From Lewinellaceae bacterium (lineage in GTDB: Bacteria; Bacteroidota; Bacteroidia; Chitinophagales; Saprospiraceae), in NCBI GenBank assembly GCA_020636005.1, contig JACJYR010000001.1:124001-188000 (forward strand): a DNA stretch of 64,000 bases, read 5' to 3'. The position numbers and the translations under genes are program-made. The notes beneath the pieces were generated by a model. That model made no database searches, had not been told where the DNA came from, and worked only from the letters and a program-made list of their open reading frames with translations. Below, piece by piece: positions 40,851 to 50,047 of this stretch; the first letter of the stretch is position 1, and each line of letters starts with the position of its first letter.

Positions 40851-43286
40851 ATGGACTTCATCACCAACCCTCAACTCGACCTGGCGTTCGACTACGTGCG
40901 CAACACCAACAAAAACATCTTCCTCACCGGCAAGGCCGGCACGGGCAAGACCACATTCCTACACAAAATAAAGCAGGAAGGCTTCAAGCGCATGGTCGTC
41001 ACGGCCCCGACCGGGGTGGCCGCCATCAACGCCGGGGGCATGACATTGCACTCGTTTTTCCAATTGCCATTCGGGCTGCACCTGCCTGGGGCCAGCCGGG
41101 ATGCCAGCAAGCAGCGGCGCTTTTCAGGGCAAAAAATCAGCCTCATGCGCAGCATTGACCTGCTGGTGATCGACGAAATCAGCATGGTGCGGGCCGACCT
41201 GCTCGACGCTGTGGACGAGGTGCTGCGCCGCTACCGGGACTTCTCGAAACCCTTTGGCGGCGTGCAACTGCTGATGATAGGCGACCTCCACCAGTTGCCG
41301 CCTGTAGTGAAACAGGACGAGTGGGATCTGCTGCGCCACCACTACCAAACTGCCTACTTTTTCGGCAGCCTGGCCCTGCAAAAAACCAACCCGGTGGCCA
41401 TCGAACTGAAACACATCTACCGCCAGAACGACGAGCAGTTCATCGGCCTGCTGAACAGGGTGCGGGACAACCAGCTCGACAACGATGTGATGGAAACGCT
41501 CAACAGCCGCTTCGTCCCCAATTTTCATCCAAAAGAAGAGGATGGCTACATCACCCTCACGGCCCACAATGCCTCGGCACAGGATATTAATTCGCAAAGG
41601 CTGGAAGCCATTGAGGGCGTGCTCCATCTTTTCAATGCGAAAATTGAGGGGGATTTTCCCCAACATGCTTACCCGACGGAGGAGACGTTAGAATTTAAAG
41701 AAGGCGCCCAGGTGATGTTTGTGAAAAACGACACCAACCCGGAGAAGCGCTTTTTCAACGGAAAAATCGGCCAGATCACCCGCATCGCCGACGGCGAAAT
41801 TTTTGTGAAATGCAAGGATGATTTGGACGACATCGCCGTGTCGCCCGTGGACTGGGAAAATATCAAATACACCCTCGACGAAAAGACGAAAGAGGTGAAG
41901 GAGGAACTGCTCGGCACTTTCACCCAATACCCACTGAAACTGGCCTGGGCCATCACCATCCACAAGAGCCAGGGGCTCACCTTCGAGCGGGCCATCATTG
42001 ATGCACAGGCGGCCTTTGCGCATGGGCAGGTGTATGTGGCACTGAGCCGCTGCAAAAGTTTTGAGGGCATCGTGCTGCGCACGAAAATCGGCTGGTCGAG
42101 CGTGAAAACGGACACGGTGGTGAAAGACTACAGCGAGGAGACGGAGCGCAACGCCCCCGACGAGGCGCACCTGCGGCAGTCGAAGCGGGAGTACCAGCAG
42201 GCGCTGTTGCGGGAGCTTTTTTCCTTCCAAATGATGGAGCGCTATTTCAGCCAACTGAACCGCCAGTTTTTGGAGCATGGCAATGTGCTGTCGGGCGAGG
42301 GCATGAAGCAGTTCAGGGAGATGGTGGCCAAAACGGAGGTAGAAGTTTTCGCCATGGCCGATAAGTTTTTGCCGCAACTGCAATTCTATTTCAACCAGGA
42401 ACCACTTCCCGAAGAACACGAAGCGCTGTTGGAACGGCTGAAAAAAGCGGGCGGCTATTTCACCCAAAAACTGAAGGACGAACTGCTGCCGGCGGTGAAG
42501 AGCATCCACCTGGTGACCGACAACAAGGCCGTGCGCAAAACGGTGCAAGAGCTGTTGGAGAACCTGCAAAAGGAGGTTTTTACCAAAAATGCCGTTTTTA
42601 AAAAATGTATGGAGGGCTTTAGCACCCAAGCCTACGTTCGGGCAAAAACAGATGCAGAACTGGACTTCCTGGCATCGAAAAGCACAGCTACCGCCGCCTC
42701 GCCCAACGTACCGAAAAACACCCCGCACCCCGAGCTTTATTCCCAGCTCATGCGTTGGCGGCAGGATTTGGCGGCGGACATGGAGGTGGAACTGTACGAG
42801 ATTTTGCCGACCAAGACCATCCTTGAACTGGTGCAAACCCTTCCCACCGATTCCATTTCGCTCAAGCGGGTAAAGGGCATCGGCGATGTGAAAATCAAGT
42901 TGTTCGGCGCCGATCTGATGCGGATGATCGAGCAATATTGTGCTTCTAAAAACATACCGACCAACTTGCTGCCTCCCCTTGCCCCGCCCAAACCCGACAC
43001 TAAACAGGTCAGTTTTGATATGTTCAAATCAGGAAAGAACCTGGTCGAAATTGCTTTGGAACGGGGCCTGACAGTCGGCACCATCGAAGGCCACCTGTCG
43101 CATTTTATCGAAAAGGGCGAACTGGAAATCACCGACCTGCTGGACAAAGAAAAGGTGGACGAAATAGCAGCGTTTTTTACGGAAAACAATACCGTGGCCA
43201 CCAGTGCAGCAAAGGAGCATTTCGGGGAAAAGTATTCGTATGGGGAATTGCGGATGGTGTTGGGGTGGTTGAAACGCAAAGAATAA
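40851..43286 (+). CDS. Pif1-like superfamily 1 helicase with C-terminal HTH domain
   Basis: The 811-residue protein has Walker A FLTGKAGTGKTTFL (about residue 24), Walker B with DEIS (LLVIDEISMVRADLLDAVDE), motif III LLMIGDLHQLPPVV and the C-terminal helicase motif LAWAITIHKSQGLTFERAII, followed by VYVALSRCKSF. These are the Pif1/RecD2 signatures. Residues about 650-705 form an HRDC-like helical unit and 720-811 an HTH_40 unit like that of RecQ tails. It should unwind DNA 5' to 3' in replication or repair, for example at G-quadruplexes. Widespread in Bacteroidota. ATG 40851. Confidence 0.88.
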   Translation: MDFITNPQLDLAFDYVRNTNKNIFLTGKAGTGKTTFLHKIKQEGFKRMVVTAPTGVAAINAGGMTLHSFFQLPFGLHLPGASRDASKQRRFSGQKISLMRSIDLLVIDEISMVRADLLDAVDEVLRRYRDFSKPFGGVQLLMIGDLHQLPPVVKQDEWDLLRHHYQTAYFFGSLALQKTNPVAIELKHIYRQNDEQFIGLLNRVRDNQLDNDVMETLNSRFVPNFHPKEEDGYITLTAHNASAQDINSQRLEAIEGVLHLFNAKIEGDFPQHAYPTEETLEFKEGAQVMFVKNDTNPEKRFFNGKIGQITRIADGEIFVKCKDDLDDIAVSPVDWENIKYTLDEKTKEVKEELLGTFTQYPLKLAWAITIHKSQGLTFERAIIDAQAAFAHGQVYVALSRCKSFEGIVLRTKIGWSSVKTDTVVKDYSEETERNAPDEAHLRQSKREYQQALLRELFSFQMMERYFSQLNRQFLEHGNVLSGEGMKQFREMVAKTEVEVFAMADKFLPQLQFYFNQEPLPEEHEALLERLKKAGGYFTQKLKDELLPAVKSIHLVTDNKAVRKTVQELLENLQKEVFTKNAVFKKCMEGFSTQAYVRAKTDAELDFLASKSTATAASPNVPKNTPHPELYSQLMRWRQDLAADMEVELYEILPTKTILELVQTLPTDSISLKRVKGIGDVKIKLFGADLMRMIEQYCASKNIPTNLLPPLAPPKPDTKQVSFDMFKSGKNLVEIALERGLTVGTIEGHLSHFIEKGELEITDLLDKEKVDEIAAFFTENNTVATSAAKEHFGEKYSYGELRMVLGWLKRKE

Positions 43287-43368
43287 CTGGTTGCCTAGAA
43301 ATTATCGTTCTTTGACAAATTCTGTGGAGTAAGAAAACCGTTAAAACGGTTCAGCACATAACCGCTTG

Positions 43369-43404
43369 ATTTTCAACCCACGACTTAAGTCGTGGGTTGA
43401 AAAT
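43369..43404. repeat. Perfect 36-bp palindrome of REP type
   Basis: ATTTTCAACCCACGACTT is followed directly by its reverse complement. The core CCCACGACTTAAGTCGTGGG resembles REP sequences that I recall as common in Bacteroidota genomes. It lies 80 bp after the helicase stop. Confidence 0.75.
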
Positions 43405-43566
43405 TGGCTATCACTTTGAGCCGTTTTGGCGGATGACCACAAGTTTTGTCGAAGAACCGAAATTTTATTCCCCTCACCATAAGGCCAACCGCCAAATAAC
43501 AATAAATTTGACCTCGCACAGGATGAATCCTTCCCAGGCTCCTATGTTTGCAGGTTAGGGAGAGAT

Positions 43567-43656
43567 TGTTCAAAAAGCGGTATCAATTCCTCACAAGTGA
43601 TTGATTGTGAGCGTTGGTTTTTTCAAAAACACACTTCCCTGAATGGTCTCGTTAGG
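43567..43656. repeat. Two-hairpin dispersed repeat, copy 2 (inverted)
   Basis: Minus-strand copy of the unit at 3873-3960: TTGTTCAAAAAGC..., CTCACAAGTGATTGATTGTGAG, then AAAAACACACTTCCCTGAA. It ends 30 bp before the esterase gene. Confidence 0.8.
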
Positions 43657-43688
43657 GAATCCGCCATTGTTTTAAAAACAACAACAAA

Positions 43689-45365
43689 ATGAAAAATACC
43701 ATCAAATACTTCCCCCTCCTCGCCTTCATTTTTTTACTGTTTTTAAAAACGCCCATCGCCCAAACCCTGCCCGCCGGCCCACAGGTGCTCAGCATCTTCT
43801 CCAACGTGGACGACTCGGAGCAGCCTTATGCCCTCTACATCCCCAAAAACTACGACCCGAACAGAAAATACCCCTTCGTGATGATGCTGCACGGCGCAGG
43901 CTCCAACCACCGCCTGGCGCTCAAACGGGTGTTCGGCAAGAGCAACACCAACGGCGAAAACGACGCCGAGGCCAGCCGCTACTTCCCGCCCTTCCGGGAT
44001 GTGGACTACATCGTGGCGGCCCCGCTTGCCCGTGGCACGATGGGCTACACCGGCATCCCCGAAAAGGACGTGCTGGACGTGCTGGCCGACGTGCAAAAGC
44101 GCTTCAACATTGACGAAGACCGCATGTACCTCACCGGCCTCTCGATGGGCGGCGGCGGCACGCTGTGGATCGGTCTCAGCCATCCCGACCTGTGGGCGGC
44201 CATCGCCCCCGTTTGCCCGGCGCCCCCGAAAGGCACGATAGAACTGGCACCGAACGCCCTCAACTTCCCCGTGCATTTCTTCCACGGCGACGCCGACCCG
44301 GTGGTGCCCATCGAGGGCACGAGGGATTGGGTGAAACGCTTCCAGGAACTGGGCGTGAACGTGGAATCCACCGAGTTCCCCGGCGTACAGCACGACAGTT
44401 GGGTGGGAGCATACAAGGATGCCGGCATCTTCGACTGGTTCGGACAGTTCAAACGCCATCGCTTCCCCGACCATGTAATGTACAATACCTGGGACTACCG
44501 CCACGGCAGCGCCTATTGGGTACGCTTCGACGAAATGACGCCCGGCACCCTGGCCTCCATTGACGCCAAATTCAATGGTGGCAACAAGCTTGACATTTCA
44601 ACAAAAAACCTCGATGCCTTCAGCCTGTTGCTGAAAGGCCACCCGAACTTCAAAGCAGGGCAGGCTTTGAGCATAACCCTGGACGGGCAGGAAATTTTGT
44701 GCAAAGGCAGCGACCCCGTCTCCCTGGAAAAGTCTGGCGGAAAATGGGAGCAGGTGCCTTACAGCCCACGCACCTCCGGCAAGCGGGCCGGTGCAGAAGG
44801 CCCCATCAAGGAGGCGGTGGTTGGCCAACATGTGTTTGTGTACGGCACGGCAGGCAGCCCAACGGAAGAAGAACTGAAGGCCCGGCGGGATCTGGTCGAA
44901 AAGGCCGCAGGCTGGCGCCAAACCAAGGACTTCAACGGCCGCAGCCTGCTCGTTTTCCCCAGGGTCATTTCGGACAGGGAGGTAAAAGAAAGCGACCTGG
45001 CGGAGGGCAGCCTCATCCTGTTCGGCACCCGTGAAACGAACAGCATCATCGCCCGGTACGCCGACCAACTGCCGCTGGAGTTGGACGACCCTTCCGGCGA
45101 ATTTGGCCTGATTTATATCATGCCCTTCAAAGGCCATTACCTGGTCGTCAACTCCGGCAAACCTTATTGGGAAGGCTTTGCTACGGAAGGGCTTTCCAGC
45201 CTGTACCCGGTACAGCTTTCCGCAATGGATAGCCTGGAAGATTTTAAACTGTTCAAGGGCACTTCGGAAAATGTGATCGCCGGCGGGCGTTTCACAAATA
45301 ACTGGAAATTGCCGAAAGCGGCATCGGAAAAAATAGCAGCGTCGGGGGTGGTAAAAATGAAATGA
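43689..45365 (+). CDS. Secreted alpha/beta-hydrolase (PHB-depolymerase/prolyl-oligopeptidase-like esterase)
   Basis: This 558-residue protein has a signal peptide (to about residue 24, PIAQ). The hydrolase domain (about 30-270) starts YALYIPKNYDPNRKYPFVMM and has an oxyanion HGAGS motif. The triad is visible: Ser in GLSMGGGG (about 149), Asp in HGDADPVVP (about 203) and His in PGVQHDSWVG (about 235). The second half (about 290-558) is a beta-rich region with no recognised family, containing a nucleophile-less repeat of the fold or a binding module. Substrate unknown: polyester, carbohydrate ester or peptide are possible. No T9SS tail is seen. Confidence 0.85.
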   Translation: MKNTIKYFPLLAFIFLLFLKTPIAQTLPAGPQVLSIFSNVDDSEQPYALYIPKNYDPNRKYPFVMMLHGAGSNHRLALKRVFGKSNTNGENDAEASRYFPPFRDVDYIVAAPLARGTMGYTGIPEKDVLDVLADVQKRFNIDEDRMYLTGLSMGGGGTLWIGLSHPDLWAAIAPVCPAPPKGTIELAPNALNFPVHFFHGDADPVVPIEGTRDWVKRFQELGVNVESTEFPGVQHDSWVGAYKDAGIFDWFGQFKRHRFPDHVMYNTWDYRHGSAYWVRFDEMTPGTLASIDAKFNGGNKLDISTKNLDAFSLLLKGHPNFKAGQALSITLDGQEILCKGSDPVSLEKSGGKWEQVPYSPRTSGKRAGAEGPIKEAVVGQHVFVYGTAGSPTEEELKARRDLVEKAAGWRQTKDFNGRSLLVFPRVISDREVKESDLAEGSLILFGTRETNSIIARYADQLPLELDDPSGEFGLIYIMPFKGHYLVVNSGKPYWEGFATEGLSSLYPVQLSAMDSLEDFKLFKGTSENVIAGGRFTNNWKLPKAASEKIAASGVVKMK

Positions 45366-45445
45366 GCGCGTAGTCTTGCAGGGAACTGCCGCTTTTTTCT
45401 TTATAAAAAACTAGGTTCTATTATAGTTTCAAGTTGCTGGGGTTA

Positions 45446-45606
45446 GCGACCTCGGAGAGGTCAAATGTTGGTAGCAGAATATCCGATTCCATGTTTATTT
45501 CGACCTCGGAGAGGTCGCACGTTGACGTAGGTGCGACCTCTCCGAGGTCGAAATTCCGTTCATGGTGCCCATTTCTGCTACCAACGTTTGACCTCTCCGA
45601 GGTCGC
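45446..45606. repeat. Nested REP-like palindromes, family 2 (GACCTCTCCGAGGTC)
   Basis: The core GACCTCTCCGAGGTC or its complement occurs four times in about 160 bp. The outer pair extends to arms of about 35 bp (GCGACCTCGGAGAGGTCAAA with TTGGTAGCAGAAT), and the inner pair extends into CGCAC / GTGCG with a 10-base loop. The plan is the same as at 18287-18440 with a different sequence. Short frames across it are not genes. Confidence 0.8.
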
Positions 45607-45648
45607 CAACTTGGAATCATAATTGAGCCAAAAACTAAAACAAAACGA

Positions 45649-47202
45649 ATGGAAAATGCCATAGTGATTCGCATCGCCGGTGTTACCTTATCACTGTTTT
45701 TGCTGACCCAAAGTTTCTCGCAAAACCTTAATATCGTGTACGACGCCCAAAGCGGCAAGCTGAACTATTTTCAGGACGGGGTGGAAGTATCAAAGCCGAA
45801 TGTTAAAAAAGGCGACCTCATCACCCTGCGCATCGAAAACTACAACAACTACCTCTACGACGTCAACATTGAGGAAAAGCACCTGGAAAACAAAATCGGC
45901 AACGGCGAAAACCCACTCGGCGGCATACAGGGATTTGGGTTTGGCGACATTTTCAAAAACGTCGTGCCCTCCTTTAGCATTGATGCCGATGCCGATGGGG
46001 TAGCTGATTTTATGGACATTGAACTGGATAATTTAACGGAAGAAGAAAGGCAGATCAGGCAGTTGAAACTGAGCGCCGAACAAAAACTTTCAACGCTTCG
46101 CACCTTGGAATCACACATGCAGGAAACCGCCCTGGACGTTACGGCCTACGAGAAACAGCAGCAGTTCAAATCCATCGCCCTGGAGGAAGTGGAAAAGCTG
46201 AAAATGAATCCCCGGATGCCCCCGGCACAAATCAAGGACTATGCTGTTTCCATCATCACCAAGGCGCTCAACATGCCCAATTTGCAAAACAGCACCTTGT
46301 TCGAAGCCATTGAGAAAAACGACGGCACGGCACGGCTCACCCATTGGCTGGAGGACAACAAGCAGGCCGCCCGCAGCTACCAGTCCGGTATCGGGGAATT
46401 GGATTACATCAACCAGCAACTGCTCCGCCTGGCCCCGGGCCGGGCCGATTTGGCCAGCAATTATATCGCCATGGAAGAAGCCTTTCAGGAAGCACCAGCC
46501 GTGCTGGAAACCGCTGACGGCCTTTCGCAAAAACTGGCAGACCTTGCGGAGGCGGCCCGCCAGGAAAGCGGGCAGGAGGTCATGGATATTTGGTACGAAT
46601 ACCAGGCCTTGACGTACAACGACTTCTCCACCACCTACCGCGCCGAGGCAGACGGCGACATCGTCGTGCTGGATGTGAACTTCCAACTGAAGGAAACGGC
46701 CCAGGCCAGCGGCGCCCCCGCCACCATCGCCGTGGCCCCTATCAAAATCCCCGTACATGGCGGACTGAAGCTCAATGCCAGTGTGGGCATCAATTTCGGC
46801 CAGTATTTCAACCAACCACAATCTTTCTTCGTGCGCGATTCGACCATCAGGGGGCAAAATGAGGACAGTTTCCTGCCGATGGTGGCCACCAACCTGCATT
46901 TCTACGGCCAGGGCCGGAAAGCGATCAACGTAGGAGGGACTTTGGGCATCGGCATCCCGCTGGGCGGCGACGTGGGTTTCCAGTCCATCAATTTCTTTCT
47001 GGGGCCCAGCATCTTCTTCGGCCAATCCGACCGCTTTGTGTTCAACCTGGGCATAATGGGCGGCAAGGTGAAAAGGCTTTCAGCCGGCTATTCGGAGGGC
47101 GATTATTTCGATGGTGAAACGGAGTTCATCCCGGTGCATTACCCTTATGAACTGGGGTACTTCGTGGGGTTGTCTTTTAACTTGAACAGTGTGGGGCAGT
47201 GA
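45649..47202 (+). CDS. Exported protein with coiled coil and C-terminal beta-barrel-like domain
   Basis: The 517-residue protein has an N-terminal signal (FLLTQSFSQ, to about residue 25). A region binding or mimicking short peptide repeats (VYDAQSGKLNYFQDGVEV) follows, then a long helical/coiled segment (about 125-330). The C-terminal beta-strand-rich part (about 335-517) has alternating aromatic and small residues (INVGGTLGIGIPLGGDVGFQ ... FVGLSFNLNS), as in outer-membrane barrels. Similar large proteins occur as singletons in Saprospirales; function unknown. Confidence 0.6.
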   Translation: MENAIVIRIAGVTLSLFLLTQSFSQNLNIVYDAQSGKLNYFQDGVEVSKPNVKKGDLITLRIENYNNYLYDVNIEEKHLENKIGNGENPLGGIQGFGFGDIFKNVVPSFSIDADADGVADFMDIELDNLTEEERQIRQLKLSAEQKLSTLRTLESHMQETALDVTAYEKQQQFKSIALEEVEKLKMNPRMPPAQIKDYAVSIITKALNMPNLQNSTLFEAIEKNDGTARLTHWLEDNKQAARSYQSGIGELDYINQQLLRLAPGRADLASNYIAMEEAFQEAPAVLETADGLSQKLADLAEAARQESGQEVMDIWYEYQALTYNDFSTTYRAEADGDIVVLDVNFQLKETAQASGAPATIAVAPIKIPVHGGLKLNASVGINFGQYFNQPQSFFVRDSTIRGQNEDSFLPMVATNLHFYGQGRKAINVGGTLGIGIPLGGDVGFQSINFFLGPSIFFGQSDRFVFNLGIMGGKVKRLSAGYSEGDYFDGETEFIPVHYPYELGYFVGLSFNLNSVGQ

Positions 47203-47326
47203 GGATAGTTGAGGCTTTGATGAAGGCATGCTGTATGTTTTATTCGGAGTCAATATGCAATTGCATATTCGCCTGTTTTTAATGCACAGAAAATAAAAAT
47301 GAAAATTTACTTCAATTAAACCATTT

Positions 47327-47359
47327 GAGTGTGGCGGTAGGAAACCCACCGCCACACTC
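47327..47359 (+). terminator. Terminator-like hairpin
   Basis: GAGTGTGGCGGT and its exact reverse complement enclose a 9-base loop, 125 bp after the preceding stop and 17 bp before the next ATG. A T-rich run follows. It probably separates the two genes. Confidence 0.65.
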
Positions 47360-47376
47360 TTCATCATCATTAGCTC

Positions 47377-48993
47377 ATGACCTTTAAATTTATTCTTTCT
47401 ATTTTCCTATTATTTTACTCGCTATTTGCTTTTGCACAACCAATTTCACTTGTGTGGGCAACCGACTATCCATGCTATGCACCTTCATCGATAGAATTCG
47501 ACAGGGTGGTGACTGACGAAAACCAAGGTGTTTACCTCCTTGGAAAGGCAAATAGTTTAATCGGGACACTCTATGGTTCGGCGATTTTAGTCCAAAAATA
47601 TGACAGCCTTGGAAACCTGACATGGGAGTCTAGATTGGACAACCTTTATGGAGATAGTTTCAAAGATTGTATATTGGGACTTGATGGCAGTCTAATTATA
47701 GCTGGCTCGAATAGTGGGCCTCAAATGGGTTTTGGGGGGCGTGCACAGATAGCTTCGATTAATCAAATAACGGGATTAGTAAATTGGAAAACATTTATAT
47801 TTGACACTTTAGCTGTCGAGGCCAGCCTCAATGATATTGAATCGGATAGTGAGGGCAATATCTATGCGTTCGGTTTATATGTTGCGGAAGAGAATCACAT
47901 GGAATATGATTCCCTCAGGGCTTTTGTGGCCAAATTGAACCAAACCACAGGAGAAGTGCTGTGGTATCGGGTATTGCCGGACTTGTTCAGTATTATTAAA
48001 GGGAAAATCATCAGCGACAAGCTAATGATTACAGGTACAATGCTGGGGGTCAGCGGGACTTATTTTATAGAAATGGATTTAGAAGGAAACATAGTGGATA
48101 TGGTATTACAGCCGACCCAAAGTTACGGCCCCGGCATTTTTAACCCATACTTTTTCTTTGATGATTTTGGAAATTTTATTACGTTTGGATACAATATTTA
48201 CAAATGGGAATTAAATATAGAACCCGTTTGGACGTTCGATTTCAGCCGTGGGCTTCCCAATATGGTAGGTCAGGCCAGGACTGCCATTTCCGACGCATGG
48301 GGTAATATCTATGCGACAGGAAATTTAAAAGACACCATCAATAATACCTTTTCCACCCAGACTTTAAAATTATCCCCTGACGGGGAACTCATATGGGCCA
48401 AAGTAAATAAATTTGGGGAAGACACCTATTTTGAGGGCGGGCTTAAAATCTCCGCTTCCGACAACCATGTATTCGTCTGTGCCGGGCTTTCGTATGGGGT
48501 AAGCGGTAACCTCACCGACGACTATCAAATTGCGCTATATTCCCAAACAGACGGCAACATTCTGTATGATACGATCATTGATGGAAACATTCGGGACTTT
48601 GCGGACTATGCCCATTATGGCCAAAACCATTTTTACCTCCTCGGCCGCAGCTATGTCCCCCTCTCCACCAACCCGGATGATTACCGCTATAAGCTGTTCA
48701 GTTTTAAGGTAGAAGAACCATCCCTCGCAACAGCGGAAATGGGAAAAATGCCCTCCCCCGCCATTTTCCCAAATCCATCCAATGGGATCTTTACCCTCGT
48801 CCAAAATGAAGGGGTCTTTTATGATCAACTGACGCTGTACAGCCTTCAAGGGGAGATGATCATTTCACAAAAGATCACTTCCAAAAAGCAGGTGTGGAAC
48901 CTGCCCGAACTATTGCCGGGAGTTTATATGGTAAAGTTCAGCGGCCATGGCAGGGAACTTTATGAAAAGCTGGTCATTGCGGGCAGGCCCTGA
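47377..48993 (+). CDS. T9SS type A cargo protein with propeller-like repeats
   Basis: The 538-residue protein has a signal peptide ending FAFAQP (about residue 22), a body of repeats of the kind seen in PQQ/SBBP propellers (DENQGVYLLGKANS, DSEGNIYAFGLYV, DAWGNIYATGNL), and a C-terminal type A sorting domain (about 458-538). The latter shows IFPNPSNGIFTL, LTLYSLQGEMI and LPGVYMVKFSGHGRELYEKL. It should be secreted and attached to the surface by the type IX system. The ligand or enzymatic role is not evident. Confidence 0.85.
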   Translation: MTFKFILSIFLLFYSLFAFAQPISLVWATDYPCYAPSSIEFDRVVTDENQGVYLLGKANSLIGTLYGSAILVQKYDSLGNLTWESRLDNLYGDSFKDCILGLDGSLIIAGSNSGPQMGFGGRAQIASINQITGLVNWKTFIFDTLAVEASLNDIESDSEGNIYAFGLYVAEENHMEYDSLRAFVAKLNQTTGEVLWYRVLPDLFSIIKGKIISDKLMITGTMLGVSGTYFIEMDLEGNIVDMVLQPTQSYGPGIFNPYFFFDDFGNFITFGYNIYKWELNIEPVWTFDFSRGLPNMVGQARTAISDAWGNIYATGNLKDTINNTFSTQTLKLSPDGELIWAKVNKFGEDTYFEGGLKISASDNHVFVCAGLSYGVSGNLTDDYQIALYSQTDGNILYDTIIDGNIRDFADYAHYGQNHFYLLGRSYVPLSTNPDDYRYKLFSFKVEEPSLATAEMGKMPSPAIFPNPSNGIFTLVQNEGVFYDQLTLYSLQGEMIISQKITSKKQVWNLPELLPGVYMVKFSGHGRELYEKLVIAGRP

Positions 48994-49049
48994 TGGGGCA
49001 TATTGTCAGATATTTTACTCCCTAATAGCCACATTACTGGACGTTTTTC

Positions 49050-49152
49050 AACACAGAGGTGCGGAGGGCACAAAGGGCCACAGAGATTAAAATGTATTTT
49101 ACTGCCCCGTCGACCTTCGTGTTTCTCGTGTTCTCTGTTCCTCCGTGTTAAT
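49050..49152. repeat. Short-word hairpin (ACACAGAGG / CCTCCGTGT)
   Basis: Words AACACAGAGG, GCGGAGGGC and CCACAGAG on the left meet imperfect reverse complements (CTCTGTTCCTCCGTGTT) on the right. Same style as the word hairpins elsewhere. No gene between 48994 and 49201. Confidence 0.5.
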
Positions 49153-49201
49153 ATAAATGTCCACTAGCGTTCACTATGGCTCAAAAGGAACCAAGGGTAG
49201 T

Positions 49202-50047
49202 TTACTTCTTTTTCTTCTCCGCCCTCGCCATTTCATACGCCAACATTTCCTCGTCCGTGATCGGTAAAAAGCGCTCCATCGCCATCACCGCCGTCACCGC
49301 CCCCAGCATGGAGGCCACCACGACGCCTGCCAGCGGAATGAACATCAGGACATAGGCAACCGCCCCGGTGGCAATGGCCACCCCCGATACCCGCCAGGTA
49401 CGCTTCCGGCTTTCCGTTACTTTTAAATGAAAACATTCGTGGTAGTTGTCAATCATGGCGAAGCCGAGGAAAAAGAACTGGATGGCCAGCCCGGCGGCTT
49501 GTTCCAGGAAATCGAGGCCAAAAATGCCGAGGGGGATATTGACCACCGTCTGGACAATGTTTTCCATCACCCAGGAGATGAACGAAACGGCAACCATCCT
49601 TTTTTGTGCCTTCAGAAATGCGCCGAACGTACGCTCCGGCTCCCGGCCCATGCGGATTTCAAGGGTGCGCTGCACAAAGTGGAAGGTGACGATTTCGAGC
49701 ACGATGAGCACCAGGTACTTCCTGCCGCCCTGCAGCATCCAGTTGAATTTTTCAAAATCAAAATCTGCAAAAGCGGCGTTGATACTGGCGCCAAATGTGG
49801 TAGGATCTTCCACCGCCTGCGACACCATTTCATAAAAACCATAGAAAAATTGGAGGCCGAAAATGACAGCGGCGGCAATGAGCACCTTGGCCGTCCAGCC
49901 ATACTGCTGCAAGCCCTCCCAGGGCCGGTGTTCCTTGATAAAATCATACGCCTTTTTGTGCAGCAGGAGCGTAACGGCAAACTGCCGTATAAAATCGAAA
50001 AACCGCTCGGAAAAGGGCTGGTCTGTGTTTACTGGGCCTGTTGACAT
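49202..50047 (-). CDS. EI24-like multi-pass membrane protein
   Basis: The 281-residue protein has an N-terminal soluble part, then four or more hydrophobic segments (about 55-75, 115-135, 150-205, 225-265). Pattern and placement (FAVTLLLHKKAYDFIKEHRP; GLAIQFFFLGFAMIDNYHEC; GVAIATGAVAYVLMFIPLAG) resemble EI24/CysZ-type proteins. It overlaps the upstream pentapeptide-repeat gene by 19 bases, so the two are translationally coupled and may form a complex. Transport or membrane-stress function is possible. Confidence 0.65.
   Translation of the reverse strand: MSTGPVNTDQPFSERFFDFIRQFAVTLLLHKKAYDFIKEHRPWEGLQQYGWTAKVLIAAAVIFGLQFFYGFYEMVSQAVEDPTTFGASINAAFADFDFEKFNWMLQGGRKYLVLIVLEIVTFHFVQRTLEIRMGREPERTFGAFLKAQKRMVAVSFISWVMENIVQTVVNIPLGIFGLDFLEQAAGLAIQFFFLGFAMIDNYHECFHLKVTESRKRTWRVSGVAIATGAVAYVLMFIPLAGVVVASMLGAVTAVMAMERFLPITDEEMLAYEMARAEKKKK

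Noticed and set aside
41688..42935. 415-codon open frame on the minus strand
   Set aside because: Antisense to the Pif1-like helicase; no domain or sensible start.
45421..45609. 62-codon frames with repeated DLSEV on both strands
   Set aside because: They are translations of the GACCTCTCCGAGGTC palindromes; both strands are open because the sequence is palindromic.
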